Shown here piece by piece: positions 41,855 to 50,504 of a stretch of DNA of 64,000 nt (position 1 is its first letter; every line of letters starts with the position of its first letter). The notes beneath the pieces were generated by a model, which was given only the letters and a program-made list of their open reading frames with translations, ran no database searches and was not told the origin of the DNA. The translations under genes were made by a program, and so were the position numbers. The DNA is from Aureibaculum flavum (lineage in GTDB: Bacteria > Bacteroidota > Bacteroidia > Flavobacteriales > Flavobacteriaceae), in NCBI RefSeq assembly GCF_016406085.1, contig NZ_JAEHFJ010000003.1, positions 592,583 to 656,582 on the forward strand. Direction: 5' to 3'.

Positions 41855-43261
41855 ATGATTATAGAACAAATTTATACCGGCTGTTTAGCTCAAGGTGCAT
41901 ATTATATAGAAAGTAACGGTGAAGTTGCTATCATTGACCCTTTAAGAGAGGTGCAACCTTACATTGACAAAGCTGAAAAAGACGGAGCAAAAATCAAATA
42001 TATTTTTGAAACACATTTCCATGCTGATTTTGTAAGTGGACATGTAACATTGGCGGAAAAAACGGGAGCAACTATAGTTTTCGGACCTACTGCTAAAACA
42101 AACTTTAAATCGCACATCGCTAAAGATGGAGAGGTGTTCAAATTAGGTGATATTACTATTACGGCATTGCATACACCTGGTCATACGATGGAGAGTACTT
42201 CCTATCTTTTAAAAGATAAAAATGGAAAAGACCATGCTGTTTTTAGTGGTGACACCTTGTTTTTAGGAGATGTTGGTCGTCCAGATTTAGCTCAAAAAGC
42301 GGGTGTGCTTACCGAAGAAGATTTAGCGGGTTACTTATACGATAGTTTAAGAACTAAAATAATGACGTTGGCGAATGATGTTATTGTTTATCCTGCACAC
42401 GGAGCAGGTTCTGCCTGTGGAAAGAATTTAAGTAAAGAAACTGTAGGTACTATTGGTGGGCAAAAAAAGACCAATTATGCGTTAAGGGAAAATATGACCA
42501 AAGAAGAATTTGTAAAAGAAGTTACAGATGGTTTATTACCGCCACCACAATATTTTCCTTTAAATGTGAAGATGAATAAAGAAGGGTATGAAAGTATAGA
42601 TGCGATTTTGAGTAAAGGGACTACACCGTTATCTCCAGATGAATTTGAAAAAATAGCCAATGATACTGATGCTTTAATTTTAGATGTAAGACATGAATCA
42701 GAATTTATTAAGGGATTTATTCCTAGATCTATTTTTATTGGTTTAGAAGGTGGTTTTGCACCTTGGGTTGGAGCCTTGATAAAAGATGTAAAACAACCCA
42801 TACTATTAGTAACTCCAGAAGGAAAAGAGGAAGAAACAGTTACAAGGTTATCTAGAGTTGGTTTTGATAATACGTTGGGTTACCTTAATGGAAGTTTTGA
42901 TGCTTGGAAAAAATCGGGTAAGGAAATAGATACGTTAACGTCTATCTCTGTAGAAGAATTGGAACATAAAATGGATGATAAAACAGCTATTTTTGATGTT
43001 AGAAAGCCTGGGGAATATGCCAGTGAACATATAGTTGAAGTACCTAATACACCTTTAGATTTTATCAATGATTATATTTCTGAGTTTCCTAAAGATAAAG
43101 AATTTTATGTGCATTGTGCAGGTGGATATCGTTCTGTAATTGCTGCTTCTATCTTAAAAGCAAGAGGATATCACAACGTTATTGATATTGCTGGTGGTTA
43201 TGGAGCCATTAAAGAATCAAGTATTAATAAAACGGACTATGTTTGTCCATCAACGTTGTAA
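41855..43261 (+). CDS. Metallo-beta-lactamase/rhodanese fusion (persulfide dioxygenase-rhodanese, CstB/BlrB-like)
   Basis: A 468-residue protein. The N-terminal MBL domain (about 1-230) has THFHADFVSGH with His54, His56 and Asp58 and further metal ligands in LHTPGHTMEST and VFSGDTLFLGDVGRPDLA, the layout of ETHE1-type persulfide dioxygenases that oxidise glutathione or other persulfides to sulfite. Two rhodanese domains follow. The first (about 260-355) has LLVTPEGKEEE at the active loop and lacks the cysteine. The second has FYVHCAGGYRSV with Cys421. The arrangement matches CstB-type enzymes. It leads an apparent operon with a rhodanese lipoprotein, HMA protein and thioredoxin. Confidence 0.92.
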   Translation: MIIEQIYTGCLAQGAYYIESNGEVAIIDPLREVQPYIDKAEKDGAKIKYIFETHFHADFVSGHVTLAEKTGATIVFGPTAKTNFKSHIAKDGEVFKLGDITITALHTPGHTMESTSYLLKDKNGKDHAVFSGDTLFLGDVGRPDLAQKAGVLTEEDLAGYLYDSLRTKIMTLANDVIVYPAHGAGSACGKNLSKETVGTIGGQKKTNYALRENMTKEEFVKEVTDGLLPPPQYFPLNVKMNKEGYESIDAILSKGTTPLSPDEFEKIANDTDALILDVRHESEFIKGFIPRSIFIGLEGGFAPWVGALIKDVKQPILLVTPEGKEEETVTRLSRVGFDNTLGYLNGSFDAWKKSGKEIDTLTSISVEELEHKMDDKTAIFDVRKPGEYASEHIVEVPNTPLDFINDYISEFPKDKEFYVHCAGGYRSVIAASILKARGYHNVIDIAGGYGAIKESSINKTDYVCPSTL

Positions 43262-43412
43262 ACTTACGGTCACTTCGATTGTTTTCTTAGAAGGGATAGC
43301 ATAGAAGAAATTGTATTGAGAAATATGTATAGAGTTTTTAAAGAGTTGGTAGGTAAGATTCAAAAGTAATGGTAAAGTGAATTATAACATAAATAATAAT
43401 TAAAATATATAA

Positions 43413-43817
43413 ATGAAAAATTTAACATTAAGCCTTTTTGTAGTAATAACGTTGCTGTTTTCTTGTAAAAACAGCTCGCAAAGTAATGAGAAGAGTACTA
43501 CAGTAGAGGTAGTTAAACCAGTAGATTTTAACGCTAAAGTTGAAAATAATACAGTACAACTTATAGATGTTAGAACTCCAAAAGAATATAATGCGGGACA
43601 TTTGAAAAGCTCGAAAAATATTAATGTTTTTGATAAAAATTTTATGACGCAAATGGAATCGTTAGACAAGTCGAAACCTGTTTATGTATATTGTAAAAGT
43701 GGAAAGAGGAGTGCCAATGCATCTTCCAAATTAAAAGCAGCTGGGTTTACAAAAATATATGACCTTCAGGGCGGTTTTTTAGCTTGGTCAAAAGAAAATT
43801 TAGAAATAGAAAAATAA
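43413..43817 (+). CDS. Rhodanese-domain lipoprotein
   Basis: A 134-residue protein exported and lipidated at Cys18 in VITLLFSC. The single rhodanese domain (about 36-132) begins DFNAKVENNTVQLIDVRTPKEYNAGHLK and has the active loop VYVYCKSGKRSAN with Cys94, then GFTKIYDLQGGFLAW. It is placed in the envelope and could transfer sulfane sulfur there. It follows the MBL-rhodanese gene after 151 bp with a diverged intergenic repeat between, and precedes the HMA gene by 7 bp. Confidence 0.92.
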   Translation: MKNLTLSLFVVITLLFSCKNSSQSNEKSTTVEVVKPVDFNAKVENNTVQLIDVRTPKEYNAGHLKSSKNINVFDKNFMTQMESLDKSKPVYVYCKSGKRSANASSKLKAAGFTKIYDLQGGFLAWSKENLEIEK

Positions 43818-43824
43818 AGATAAA

Positions 43825-44097
43825 ATGACAACAATAGAAATACTTAATCTTAAATGTGGAGGCTGTGCCAATACTATTAAAAAAGGAATACTTTCAGTTG
43901 ATGGCGTTTCTGAAGTAAATATTGATTTAGAAACCTCAAAAGTAAGTGTAGATTCAGAAAATGAAACTGTATTAGATAGTGTGAAAGCTAAACTATCTAA
44001 AATGGGCTATCCAGAAGCTGGTGATACGAATACCATTATGCATAAAGCAAAATCTTTTGTGAGTTGTGCTACGGGTAGAATGGGAGAAAAAGTATAA
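43825..44097 (+). CDS. Heavy-metal-associated (HMA) domain protein
   Basis: A 90-residue protein with a ferredoxin-like HMA fold: TIEILNLKCGGCANTIKKGI with metal-binding Cys11 and Cys14, then VDGVSEVNIDLETSKVSVD and VKAKLSKMGYPEAGDTNT. The C-terminal tail SFVSCATGRMGEKV adds another cysteine. The domain moves copper or another soft metal; in this context it may also handle persulfide, which is speculation. It is 7 bp after the rhodanese lipoprotein and 1 bp before the thioredoxin start, so translation is coupled. Confidence 0.9.
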   Translation: MTTIEILNLKCGGCANTIKKGILSVDGVSEVNIDLETSKVSVDSENETVLDSVKAKLSKMGYPEAGDTNTIMHKAKSFVSCATGRMGEKV

Positions 44098-44098
44098 A

Positions 44099-44392
44099 AT
44101 GGCGTCTTTTAGTGAAATTATCAACCAAGATATTCCTGTTTTGGTTGATTTTAAAGCAGATTGGTGTGGTCCTTGTAAAATGATGACACCGATACTTAAA
44201 GAAGTAAAGCAACAACTTAAAGATGGTGTAAAAATCATTAAGATTGATGTTGATAAAAATCAAGCCGTTGCCTCAAAATTTCAGGTAAAAGGTGTGCCAA
44301 CATTGATTCTATTTAAAAAGGGTAAGCAAGTTTGGAGACAGTCTGGAGTGTTACAGGCTAGTGAAATTGAACATATTATTCAGCAACATTAA
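44099..44392 (+). CDS. trxA: Thioredoxin
   Basis: A 97-residue thioredoxin from the ATG at 44099-44101 (MASFSEIINQDIPVLVDFKA). The active site is WCGPC with Cys23 and Cys26. It has the usual KMMTPILKEVKQQL helix, IIKIDVDKN, KFQVKGVPTLILFKKGK with the cis-proline, and a C-terminal helix. An upstream ATG at 44066 would add 11 residues within the HMA gene's coding end in another frame and is less likely. It ends the sulfur operon, where it could reduce persulfides or recharge the rhodanese and MBL proteins. A separate housekeeping thioredoxin probably exists elsewhere. Confidence 0.92.
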   Translation: MASFSEIINQDIPVLVDFKADWCGPCKMMTPILKEVKQQLKDGVKIIKIDVDKNQAVASKFQVKGVPTLILFKKGKQVWRQSGVLQASEIEHIIQQH

Positions 44393-44445
44393 TGAAATTG
44401 TCGCTCTTTCAGTAATAACCTCTAAGTTTGTTCGAATGACTTAAA

Positions 44446-44898
44446 ATGATTAAAATGAACGAACTAATCAAGCAAGAAAGTTGGTGGAATAGAAATTGGA
44501 AATGGTTTTTACCTTTGATTGGAGTTACGGTTGTTATTGTATTTTTAATCTTTTCGGAAGTAGGAGGAATGAGTGTTGATATAGCTAAAGCATATTCAGA
44601 ACCTGACCTTTATGATAATGCATTTGAAAAAGTTAAATCTGACAAAAGAGTTATAGAATTGTTGGGTGAAATAGAACCAACTGATAAACTCGCAATTTTA
44701 GAGGGTGTTGTTAAATATTCAAATGAAAAGAAAACTGTATATACATCAATTCGTATAATCGGAACAAAAGGGAGTGGTAGAGTTGATATTTCTGCTGACC
44801 TTATTGATAACGTATGGAATTATAAAAAAATCAACGTTCGAATTAGAAGGCCAGTAAAAAACAAGCAGACTATTGAGGTCTTAACATCCTCGGAATGA
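44446..44898 (+). CDS. Coa1-type cytochrome c oxidase assembly-like membrane protein
   Basis: A 150-residue protein with one N-terminal membrane segment (about 20-38: WKWFLPLIGVTVVIVFLIF) and an exported domain. The order SEPDLYDNAFEKVKSDKRVIELLGE followed by YTSIRIIGTKGSGRVDISADLID is the pattern of Coa1/Tim21-like domains found in proteins annotated as cytochrome c oxidase assembly factor Coa1 family. No cytochrome oxidase gene is nearby, so the annotation is only structural. It is a plus-strand gene, 53 bp after the thioredoxin. Confidence 0.75.
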   Translation: MIKMNELIKQESWWNRNWKWFLPLIGVTVVIVFLIFSEVGGMSVDIAKAYSEPDLYDNAFEKVKSDKRVIELLGEIEPTDKLAILEGVVKYSNEKKTVYTSIRIIGTKGSGRVDISADLIDNVWNYKKINVRIRRPVKNKQTIEVLTSSE

Positions 44899-44960
44899 TG
44901 ATGGGTGTTAGAATATTGTTAAAAAAAATGCCAGTATTCCTTTATTTAATCAAAATATTT

Positions 44961-45911
44961 CTACTCTTCCAATAGCTCATTAATGGCATCTAAATTGGGA
45001 GCCAAAATAATTTCTATACGTCTGTTTTTTGCTTTTCCTGATGAAGTTGAATTACTAGCTACTGGCATAAATTCACCACGGCCGGCTGCGGTAACTTGTT
45101 TTTGAGGTACATTATTGTCTACCAATATACGTACAATGGCTGTCGCTCTTTTTGTAGATAAGTCCCAGTTATCAATTAACACCCCTTTTCCTCCATATGG
45201 AACATTATCTGTGTGACCTTCAATCAATACATCAATATCAGGATTTTCAGTTAAAACGGCTGCTAAGTTGTTTACAGCTCTTTTACCTTCACTATTTACA
45301 GCCCAGCTACCAGAACTAAATAATAGTTTATTTTCCATAGAAACATACACTTTACCGTTCTTACGCTCTACAGTTAAGCCTTTCCCTTCAAAACCTTGTA
45401 AGGCGGCTGAAACAGCATCTTTTAGCTGTTGCATAGCCGCTTCTTTTGCAGCTATTAAGCCTTCCAGTTGATCTACTCTTGCTGAACGTTCACTCAATTG
45501 ACTTTGCAATTCTGCTAAACGTTCACTTTCTTCCGTAAGTTTTGCTTCCTTATCTTGTAATTCTACTAATAGTTTTCTGTTTTCTTCTGCTTTTGCAGAT
45601 AGTTGTTGTTCACTATCATTGGCAAGATTTTCAAATTCTGCCTGAAGTTTGTTTTTTTTATCTTCCAGTTGATTTACTGCATTGGTAATTCGTTCTTTTT
45701 CTTCCGCTAAATTATCTAGTTCGGATTGTAGTTTTAAACGAGCTTCTTCTAAGTCCTTTTTTTGATCTATCAAATCTTGATTTTCACTAAATAGAGCTTC
45801 GTTACTCCCTCTTAGTTTGTCGTATTTTTCTTCAAGTTCAGTATATACTTTTTTAGAAACACAAGAGCTCAATAAAGTTAAGGTTAGGATTAATAAGGCT
45901 GCTTTTTTCAT
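44961..45911 (-). CDS. OmpA-family peptidoglycan-binding lipoprotein with coiled coil
   Basis: A 316-residue protein: lipobox LLSSC with Cys17, a long coiled coil from about 20 to 165 rich in E, K and L heptads (LEEARLKLQSELDNLAEEKE and similar), and a C-terminal OmpA domain (about 185-310) with IDVLIEGHTDNVPYGGKGVL, NWDLSTKRATAIVRILVD and AAGRGEFMPVASNSTSSGKAKNRRIEI. The conserved aspartate and arginine that hold diaminopimelate are present. It ties the outer membrane to peptidoglycan. It is transcribed alone on the minus strand. Confidence 0.94.
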   Translation of the reverse strand: MKKAALLILTLTLLSSCVSKKVYTELEEKYDKLRGSNEALFSENQDLIDQKKDLEEARLKLQSELDNLAEEKERITNAVNQLEDKKNKLQAEFENLANDSEQQLSAKAEENRKLLVELQDKEAKLTEESERLAELQSQLSERSARVDQLEGLIAAKEAAMQQLKDAVSAALQGFEGKGLTVERKNGKVYVSMENKLLFSSGSWAVNSEGKRAVNNLAAVLTENPDIDVLIEGHTDNVPYGGKGVLIDNWDLSTKRATAIVRILVDNNVPQKQVTAAGRGEFMPVASNSTSSGKAKNRRIEIILAPNLDAINELLEE

Positions 45912-45952
45912 TGTATATTGTTTTTCGATTATATAATTTCATTCATACATTT

Positions 45953-46036
45953 GTCATTCCGAGGTACGAGGAATCTTTTTAATTTGAGTTACCATTTATG
46001 AGATTCTTCACTACATTTCATTCCGTTCTGAATGAC
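45953..46036. repeat. Palindromic intergenic repeat of the GTCATTCCG type (REP-like)
   Basis: The 84-bp unit begins GTCATTCCGAGG and ends GTTCTGAATGAC. Outer arms GTCATT/AATGAC and inner arms AGGAATCT/AGATTCTT are inverted, and the text CATTCCG occurs again inside the right part. Such elements are widespread between genes in Bacteroidota. It lies in the gap upstream of the OmpA gene and downstream of exonuclease III. Confidence 0.6.
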
Positions 46037-46057
46037 AAGTAATAAATTTGGTAGTAA

Positions 46058-46819
46058 CTATTCAATTTCCACACCAATCGGACAATGGTCTGAATGTTTG
46101 GCTTCTGGTAAAATATACGCTCGTTTTAAACGCGATTTAAGAGGTTCTGACGCCATGCAATAATCTATTCGCCATCCTTTATTATTGTTTCTTGCATTGG
46201 CTCTATAACTCCACCAGCTATAATTATCAGGTTCTTTGTTAAAATGTCTAAAAGAATCTATAAAACCACTATCAATAAACTTGCCAATCCACTCTCTTTC
46301 TACAGGTAAAAATCCTGAAACACCTTTCATTTTAGGATTGTGGATATCTATCTCTTCATGACAAATATTATAATCGCCACAGATAACTAAATTCGGAATT
46401 TCTTTTTTAAGGTTGTCAATATATTCTAGAAATTCATCCATATAATTGAGCTTAAAACCTAATCTAGCATCATTTGTACCAGACGGTAAATATAAACTCA
46501 TTACAGAAACGTCGTCAAAATCAAGACGTAAATTCCTACCTTCAAAATCCATTGTTTCAATACCGGTACCATATTCTACATGGTTAGGTTTTATTTTAGA
46601 AAGCACAGCAACACTACTATATCCTTTTTTTTCGGCAGAAAACCAATAATGATAATGATAACCTGCTTGTTCAAAAATTTCTAAGTCCAATTGTTCTTTA
46701 TGAGCTTTAGTTTCTTGGATGCAAATGACATCAGGATTAGCCGCTTGCAACCATGTCATAAACCCTTTTTTTAAAGCAGCTCGTATACCGTTTACGTTGT
46801 AGGAAATAATATTCATCAA
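46058..46819 (-). CDS. xth: Exodeoxyribonuclease III
   Basis: A 253-residue AP endonuclease/3'-5' exonuclease of base-excision repair. Signature parts are SYNVNGIRAALKKGF, DVICIQETKAHKEQ with the metal-binding Glu, WFSAEKKGYSSVAVLSK, VISGDYN-like VICGDYNICHEEIDIHNP, RIDYCMASEPL and AKHSDHCPIGVEIE. All catalytic residues (Asn7, Glu35, Asp and His near the end) can be seen. The start could be Met2. The next gene on the strand, the CoA-transferase B subunit, lies 12 bp upstream. Confidence 0.95.
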   Translation of the reverse strand: MMNIISYNVNGIRAALKKGFMTWLQAANPDVICIQETKAHKEQLDLEIFEQAGYHYHYWFSAEKKGYSSVAVLSKIKPNHVEYGTGIETMDFEGRNLRLDFDDVSVMSLYLPSGTNDARLGFKLNYMDEFLEYIDNLKKEIPNLVICGDYNICHEEIDIHNPKMKGVSGFLPVEREWIGKFIDSGFIDSFRHFNKEPDNYSWWSYRANARNNNKGWRIDYCMASEPLKSRLKRAYILPEAKHSDHCPIGVEIE

Positions 46820-46831
46820 TATGTAATGTTG

Positions 46832-47491
46832 TTAATTAATTACCATTTCTGGTATGTCACCTTCAATAATCAATTTGCCTTCAGTTGCATTTTTAATTTC
46901 TTCAACAGACACACCTGGAGCTCGCTCCAATAATTTAAATCCGTTTTCAGTTACTTCTAAAACAGCAAGGTTACTTACAATTTTTTTAACACACCCTACA
47001 CCAGTTAATGGCAATGAACATTTTTTAAGTAATTTAGAATCTCCATGTTTGTTGGTATGCATCATAGCAACAATTATATTTTCGGCAGATGCTACTAAAT
47101 CCATAGCACCACCCATTCCTTTAACCATTTTACCTGGTATTTTCCAATTGGCAATATCTCCATTTTCAGCTACCTCCATGGCACCCAATACTGTAAGTTG
47201 AACATGTTGACCTCTAATCATAGCAAAACTATTGGCAGAGTCAAATAAAGAACCTCCGTCTAAAACGGTTACGGTTTGTTTACCCGCATTTATTAAATCA
47301 GCATCTTCTTCGCCCTCAATAGGGAAGGGGCCCATGCCTAATAAACCATTTTCACTTTGAAATTCAACATCAATTCCACTGGGAATATAATTTGCCACTA
47401 ACGTGGGAATACCAATACCTAAATTAACATACCAACCGTCTCTCAACTCTTGAGCAATTCTTTTTGCTATACCTATTTTATCTAATGCCAT
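46832..47491 (-). CDS. scoB: 3-oxoacid CoA-transferase subunit B
   Basis: The subunit of succinyl-CoA:3-ketoacid CoA-transferase (SCOT) that carries the catalytic glutamate. The 219-residue protein has GWYVNLGIGIPTLVANYIP, the active-site segment FQSENGLLGMGPFPIEGEED, GGSLFDSANSFAMIRGQHV and WKIPGKMVKGMGGAMDLVA. It activates acetoacetate or other 3-oxoacids with succinyl-CoA. The start lies 3 bp after the A-subunit stop, giving a classical pair. Together with the glutaryl-CoA dehydrogenase-like protein at 16657 it points to ketoacid degradation. Confidence 0.93.
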   Translation of the reverse strand: MALDKIGIAKRIAQELRDGWYVNLGIGIPTLVANYIPSGIDVEFQSENGLLGMGPFPIEGEEDADLINAGKQTVTVLDGGSLFDSANSFAMIRGQHVQLTVLGAMEVAENGDIANWKIPGKMVKGMGGAMDLVASAENIIVAMMHTNKHGDSKLLKKCSLPLTGVGCVKKIVSNLAVLEVTENGFKLLERAPGVSVEEIKNATEGKLIIEGDIPEMVIN

Positions 47492-47494
47492 AGT

Positions 47495-48196
47495 TTAAGA
47501 TTTGGGAGTTACAGTGCGTTGTTCAATTCTTTTTTCATAAGCTACACCTTGAAAAATTCGTTGTACAAAAATTCCAGAGGTATGTATTTGATTTGGATCT
47601 AATTCTCCTGCAGGGACAAGTTCTTCTACTTCTGCAACAGTTATTTTACCAGCCATTGCCATAAGTGGATTAAAATTCCGTGCCGTACCTTTAAATATTA
47701 AATTACCTGCAGTATCGCCTTTCCAAGCTTTTACAAAGGCATAATCGGGTTTAAAAGCATGTTCAAGTACATACATTTTACCGTTAAATTCTCGTGTTTC
47801 CTTTCCTTCAGCAACTTCAGTACCGTAACCGGCAGGTGTGTAAAAAGCAGGAATGCCTGCCCCTGTGGCTCTACATCTTTCCGCTAGTGTACCCTGTGGT
47901 ATAAGTTCTACATCTAATTCACCACTTAACATCTGACGTTCAAACTCATCATTTTCGCCTACATAAGACGAAATCATTTTTTTAATTTGGCGTTTTTGAA
48001 GTAATAATCCCAAACCGAAATTATCAACACCTGCATTATTAGATATACAAGTTAAATCAGTAACTCCTAATTTTTCTAATTGCGAGATACTATTTTCGGG
48101 TATGCCACATAGCCCAAAACCACCTAACATTAAGGTCATTCCAGACTGAACCCCTTGTAAAGCATCTTCAACGTTTTTTACAACCTTATTTATCAT
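47495..48196 (-). CDS. scoA: 3-oxoacid CoA-transferase subunit A
   Basis: The partner subunit, 233 residues. It has [21 protein letters not shown], the G-x-G-L-C glycine loop, [67 protein letters not shown] and [17 protein letters not shown]. It forms an (AB)2 heterotetramer with the product of the next gene. The start is 10 bp after the PBP1A stop on the same strand. Confidence 0.93.
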   Translation of the reverse strand: MINKVVKNVEDALQGVQSGMTLMLGGFGLCGIPENSISQLEKLGVTDLTCISNNAGVDNFGLGLLLQKRQIKKMISSYVGENDEFERQMLSGELDVELIPQGTLAERCRATGAGIPAFYTPAGYGTEVAEGKETREFNGKMYVLEHAFKPDYAFVKAWKGDTAGNLIFKGTARNFNPLMAMAGKITVAEVEELVPAGELDPNQIHTSGIFVQRIFQGVAYEKRIEQRTVTPKS

Positions 48197-48206
48197 TTCA
48201 TTTTAT

Positions 48207-50504
48207 TTAAAATTCAGGGTCTACTTCAATAGTATTTTGATCTTCTTCTTGCTGTTTTTTATATTTTTCACAATCTAATTCAACACTAAAGTTAGCTGGT
48301 TTTTTAAAAGCACCATCGCTAATTTCAAGATCTTTGTTGGCATAACATTTTTTCATATACAATGCCCAAATTGGTAGTGCCATTGATGCACCTTGGCCTC
48401 TTCCAATATCAGCAAAATGTATAGATCTCTCTTCACCACCAACCCAAACGCCAGTAGTCAAATTAGGTACAAAGCCCATAAACCAACCATCAGATTGATT
48501 TTGTGTAGTACCCGTTTTACCACCAATAGGGTTTTTAAATTTATAGGGATGACCCGAAACAATACTGTCTGGATAACTTCTAGCACCATTACGTAAACGA
48601 GCTCCAGAACCATATTGTGTAACACCTTCTAACAAATTAACCACGGTATAGGCAGATTCTTCACTCATCACCTCTTTGGTTTCTGGTGTGAAATTTTCTA
48701 ATACCGTTCCATTTTTATCTTCAATACGTAATATCATTATTGGTTTTACATACATACCTTTACTAGGAAACGTATTGTATGCACCAGTCATTTCAAACAG
48801 AGATAAATCTACCGTACCCAATGCTATTGAAGGCACTGCGAGGATATCGCTTTCAATTCCTAAGTTTTTCGCCAATTTAACAACATTTTGAGGTGTTGTT
48901 TTGTCAATTAATTGAGCTGTTATAACATTGGTAGAAGTTGCTAATGCATTTTTTAAGGTTTTAAATCCACCATATTTATGATCCGCATTTGCAGGAGCCC
49001 AATCTTTATCCAATCCATATTTTCCTTTAGGGATGGTCCATATGGTATTAGACAATTCTTCACATGGAGAGAGCTGTAATTGATTGATTGCTGTAGCATA
49101 TACAAAAGGCTTAAAAGTTGAACCTACTTGACGCTTACCTTGTTTTACCATATCGTATTGAAAATGCTTATAGTTTATACCACCAACCCATGCCTTTACA
49201 TGACCTGTTTGTGGTTCCATAGACATTAAACCAGCACGCATAAAATATTTGTAATACCTAATAGAGTCCATTGGAGTCATAATAGTATCTATATCTCCTT
49301 TCCAAGAGAATACACGCATTTCTGTTTTTTCGTTAAATGATTTTTTAATGTCAGCTTCAGAAACACCAGCTTTTTTCATACGTCTGAATCTATTGGAGCG
49401 TTTCATTGCAGATTCCATATTCCGTTCAATTTCCTTTACTGTTAAATCATAATAAGGAGCATTCTTGTTCTTTTCTTGTTGCTTGTAAAATACCCGTTGT
49501 AGGTTTGACATATGTTCTTTCATAGCATCTTCAGCATACTGTTGCATGCGAGAATCTAGGGTAACATAAATTTTTAGTCCATCACGGTAAATATTATATT
49601 CAGTACCGTCTGGTTTTTTATTGTCTTTTACCCAAGTTTTTAAGAAACCACGTAAATATTCTCTAAAATAAGTGGCAACACCATAACCTGTATCTTCTGG
49701 AGAAAAATTAATTACCATTGGTAATTTTTGCAAAGAATCTTTCTCTTCTAGAGAAATAACTCCATTTTTTTCCATTTGTTTAAGCACCACATTTCTGCGT
49801 AATAGTGTTCTTTCTTTTTTACTTTCTCTGTGGGGATTGTAAAGACTAGGGTTTTTAAGCATAGCTACCAATACAGCAGCTTCTTCCGTTTTAAGTTCTT
49901 TAGGTTCTTTGCCAAAGTAAATACGAGCTGCAGAACGAAGACCAACGGCATTATATAAGAAATCTTGCTTGTTAAAATACATAGTAATGATTTCTTCCTT
50001 GGTATATTGACGCTCTAATCTAATTGCAATAATCCACTCTTTAATTTTTTGTGAAAGTCTTTCCACAAGGTTTTTAGATCCTTCGCCATGAAACAACAGC
50101 TTTGCCAATTGTTGTGTAACCGTACTGGCTCCACCATCTTTACCTAATTTAACAAATGCTCTAGTAGTACCATAAAAATCAATACCAGAATGTTCATAAA
50201 AACGAACATCTTCAGTGGCAACTAAGGCTTTTACTATATTTTGAGGAATGTCTTTGTATTTTATCGGGGTTCTGTTTTCATTAAAGTATTTACCCAATGT
50301 TTTATCATCAATAGAGATAACTTCAGTTGCTAAATTATTTTCAGGGTTTTCAAGTTCTTCAAAAGAAGGCAAAGGGCCAAAAACGCCAATAGAACCTAGA
50401 AAAAATAATAGAGCTATTAATCCGAAGCCACCTAAAAACAGTATCCAAAGCCATTTGGTAAATTTTTTAAATGTAGCCGTGTTATCTGGTTTTTTTTTAC
50501 TCAT
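48207..50504 (-). CDS. mrcA: Class A penicillin-binding protein 1A (glycosyltransferase/transpeptidase)
   Basis: A 765-residue bifunctional peptidoglycan synthase. The single N-terminal membrane anchor is at about 17-38. The GT51 domain has ATEDVRFYEHSGIDFYGTTRAF near 95-115 with the catalytic Glu, GGASTVTQQLAKLLF, KIKEWIIAIRLERQYTKEEI and AAVLVAMLKNPSLYNPHR. The transpeptidase domain has the SxxK motif in GSTFKPFVYAT near 460, the SxN motif in STNVITA and the KTG motif in GGKTGTTQNQSDGWF. It overlaps gldH by 8 bp; ricT-gldH-pbp is the gene order I recall from flavobacteria. Confidence 0.95.
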   Translation of the reverse strand: MSKKKPDNTATFKKFTKWLWILFLGGFGLIALLFFLGSIGVFGPLPSFEELENPENNLATEVISIDDKTLGKYFNENRTPIKYKDIPQNIVKALVATEDVRFYEHSGIDFYGTTRAFVKLGKDGGASTVTQQLAKLLFHGEGSKNLVERLSQKIKEWIIAIRLERQYTKEEIITMYFNKQDFLYNAVGLRSAARIYFGKEPKELKTEEAAVLVAMLKNPSLYNPHRESKKERTLLRRNVVLKQMEKNGVISLEEKDSLQKLPMVINFSPEDTGYGVATYFREYLRGFLKTWVKDNKKPDGTEYNIYRDGLKIYVTLDSRMQQYAEDAMKEHMSNLQRVFYKQQEKNKNAPYYDLTVKEIERNMESAMKRSNRFRRMKKAGVSEADIKKSFNEKTEMRVFSWKGDIDTIMTPMDSIRYYKYFMRAGLMSMEPQTGHVKAWVGGINYKHFQYDMVKQGKRQVGSTFKPFVYATAINQLQLSPCEELSNTIWTIPKGKYGLDKDWAPANADHKYGGFKTLKNALATSTNVITAQLIDKTTPQNVVKLAKNLGIESDILAVPSIALGTVDLSLFEMTGAYNTFPSKGMYVKPIMILRIEDKNGTVLENFTPETKEVMSEESAYTVVNLLEGVTQYGSGARLRNGARSYPDSIVSGHPYKFKNPIGGKTGTTQNQSDGWFMGFVPNLTTGVWVGGEERSIHFADIGRGQGASMALPIWALYMKKCYANKDLEISDGAFKKPANFSVELDCEKYKKQQEEDQNTIEVDPEF

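Noticed and set aside
44066..44098. Upstream ATG for the thioredoxin gene
   Set aside because: It adds 11 residues from the HMA gene in another frame; the ATG at 44099 directly after the HMA stop gives the normal thioredoxin length.
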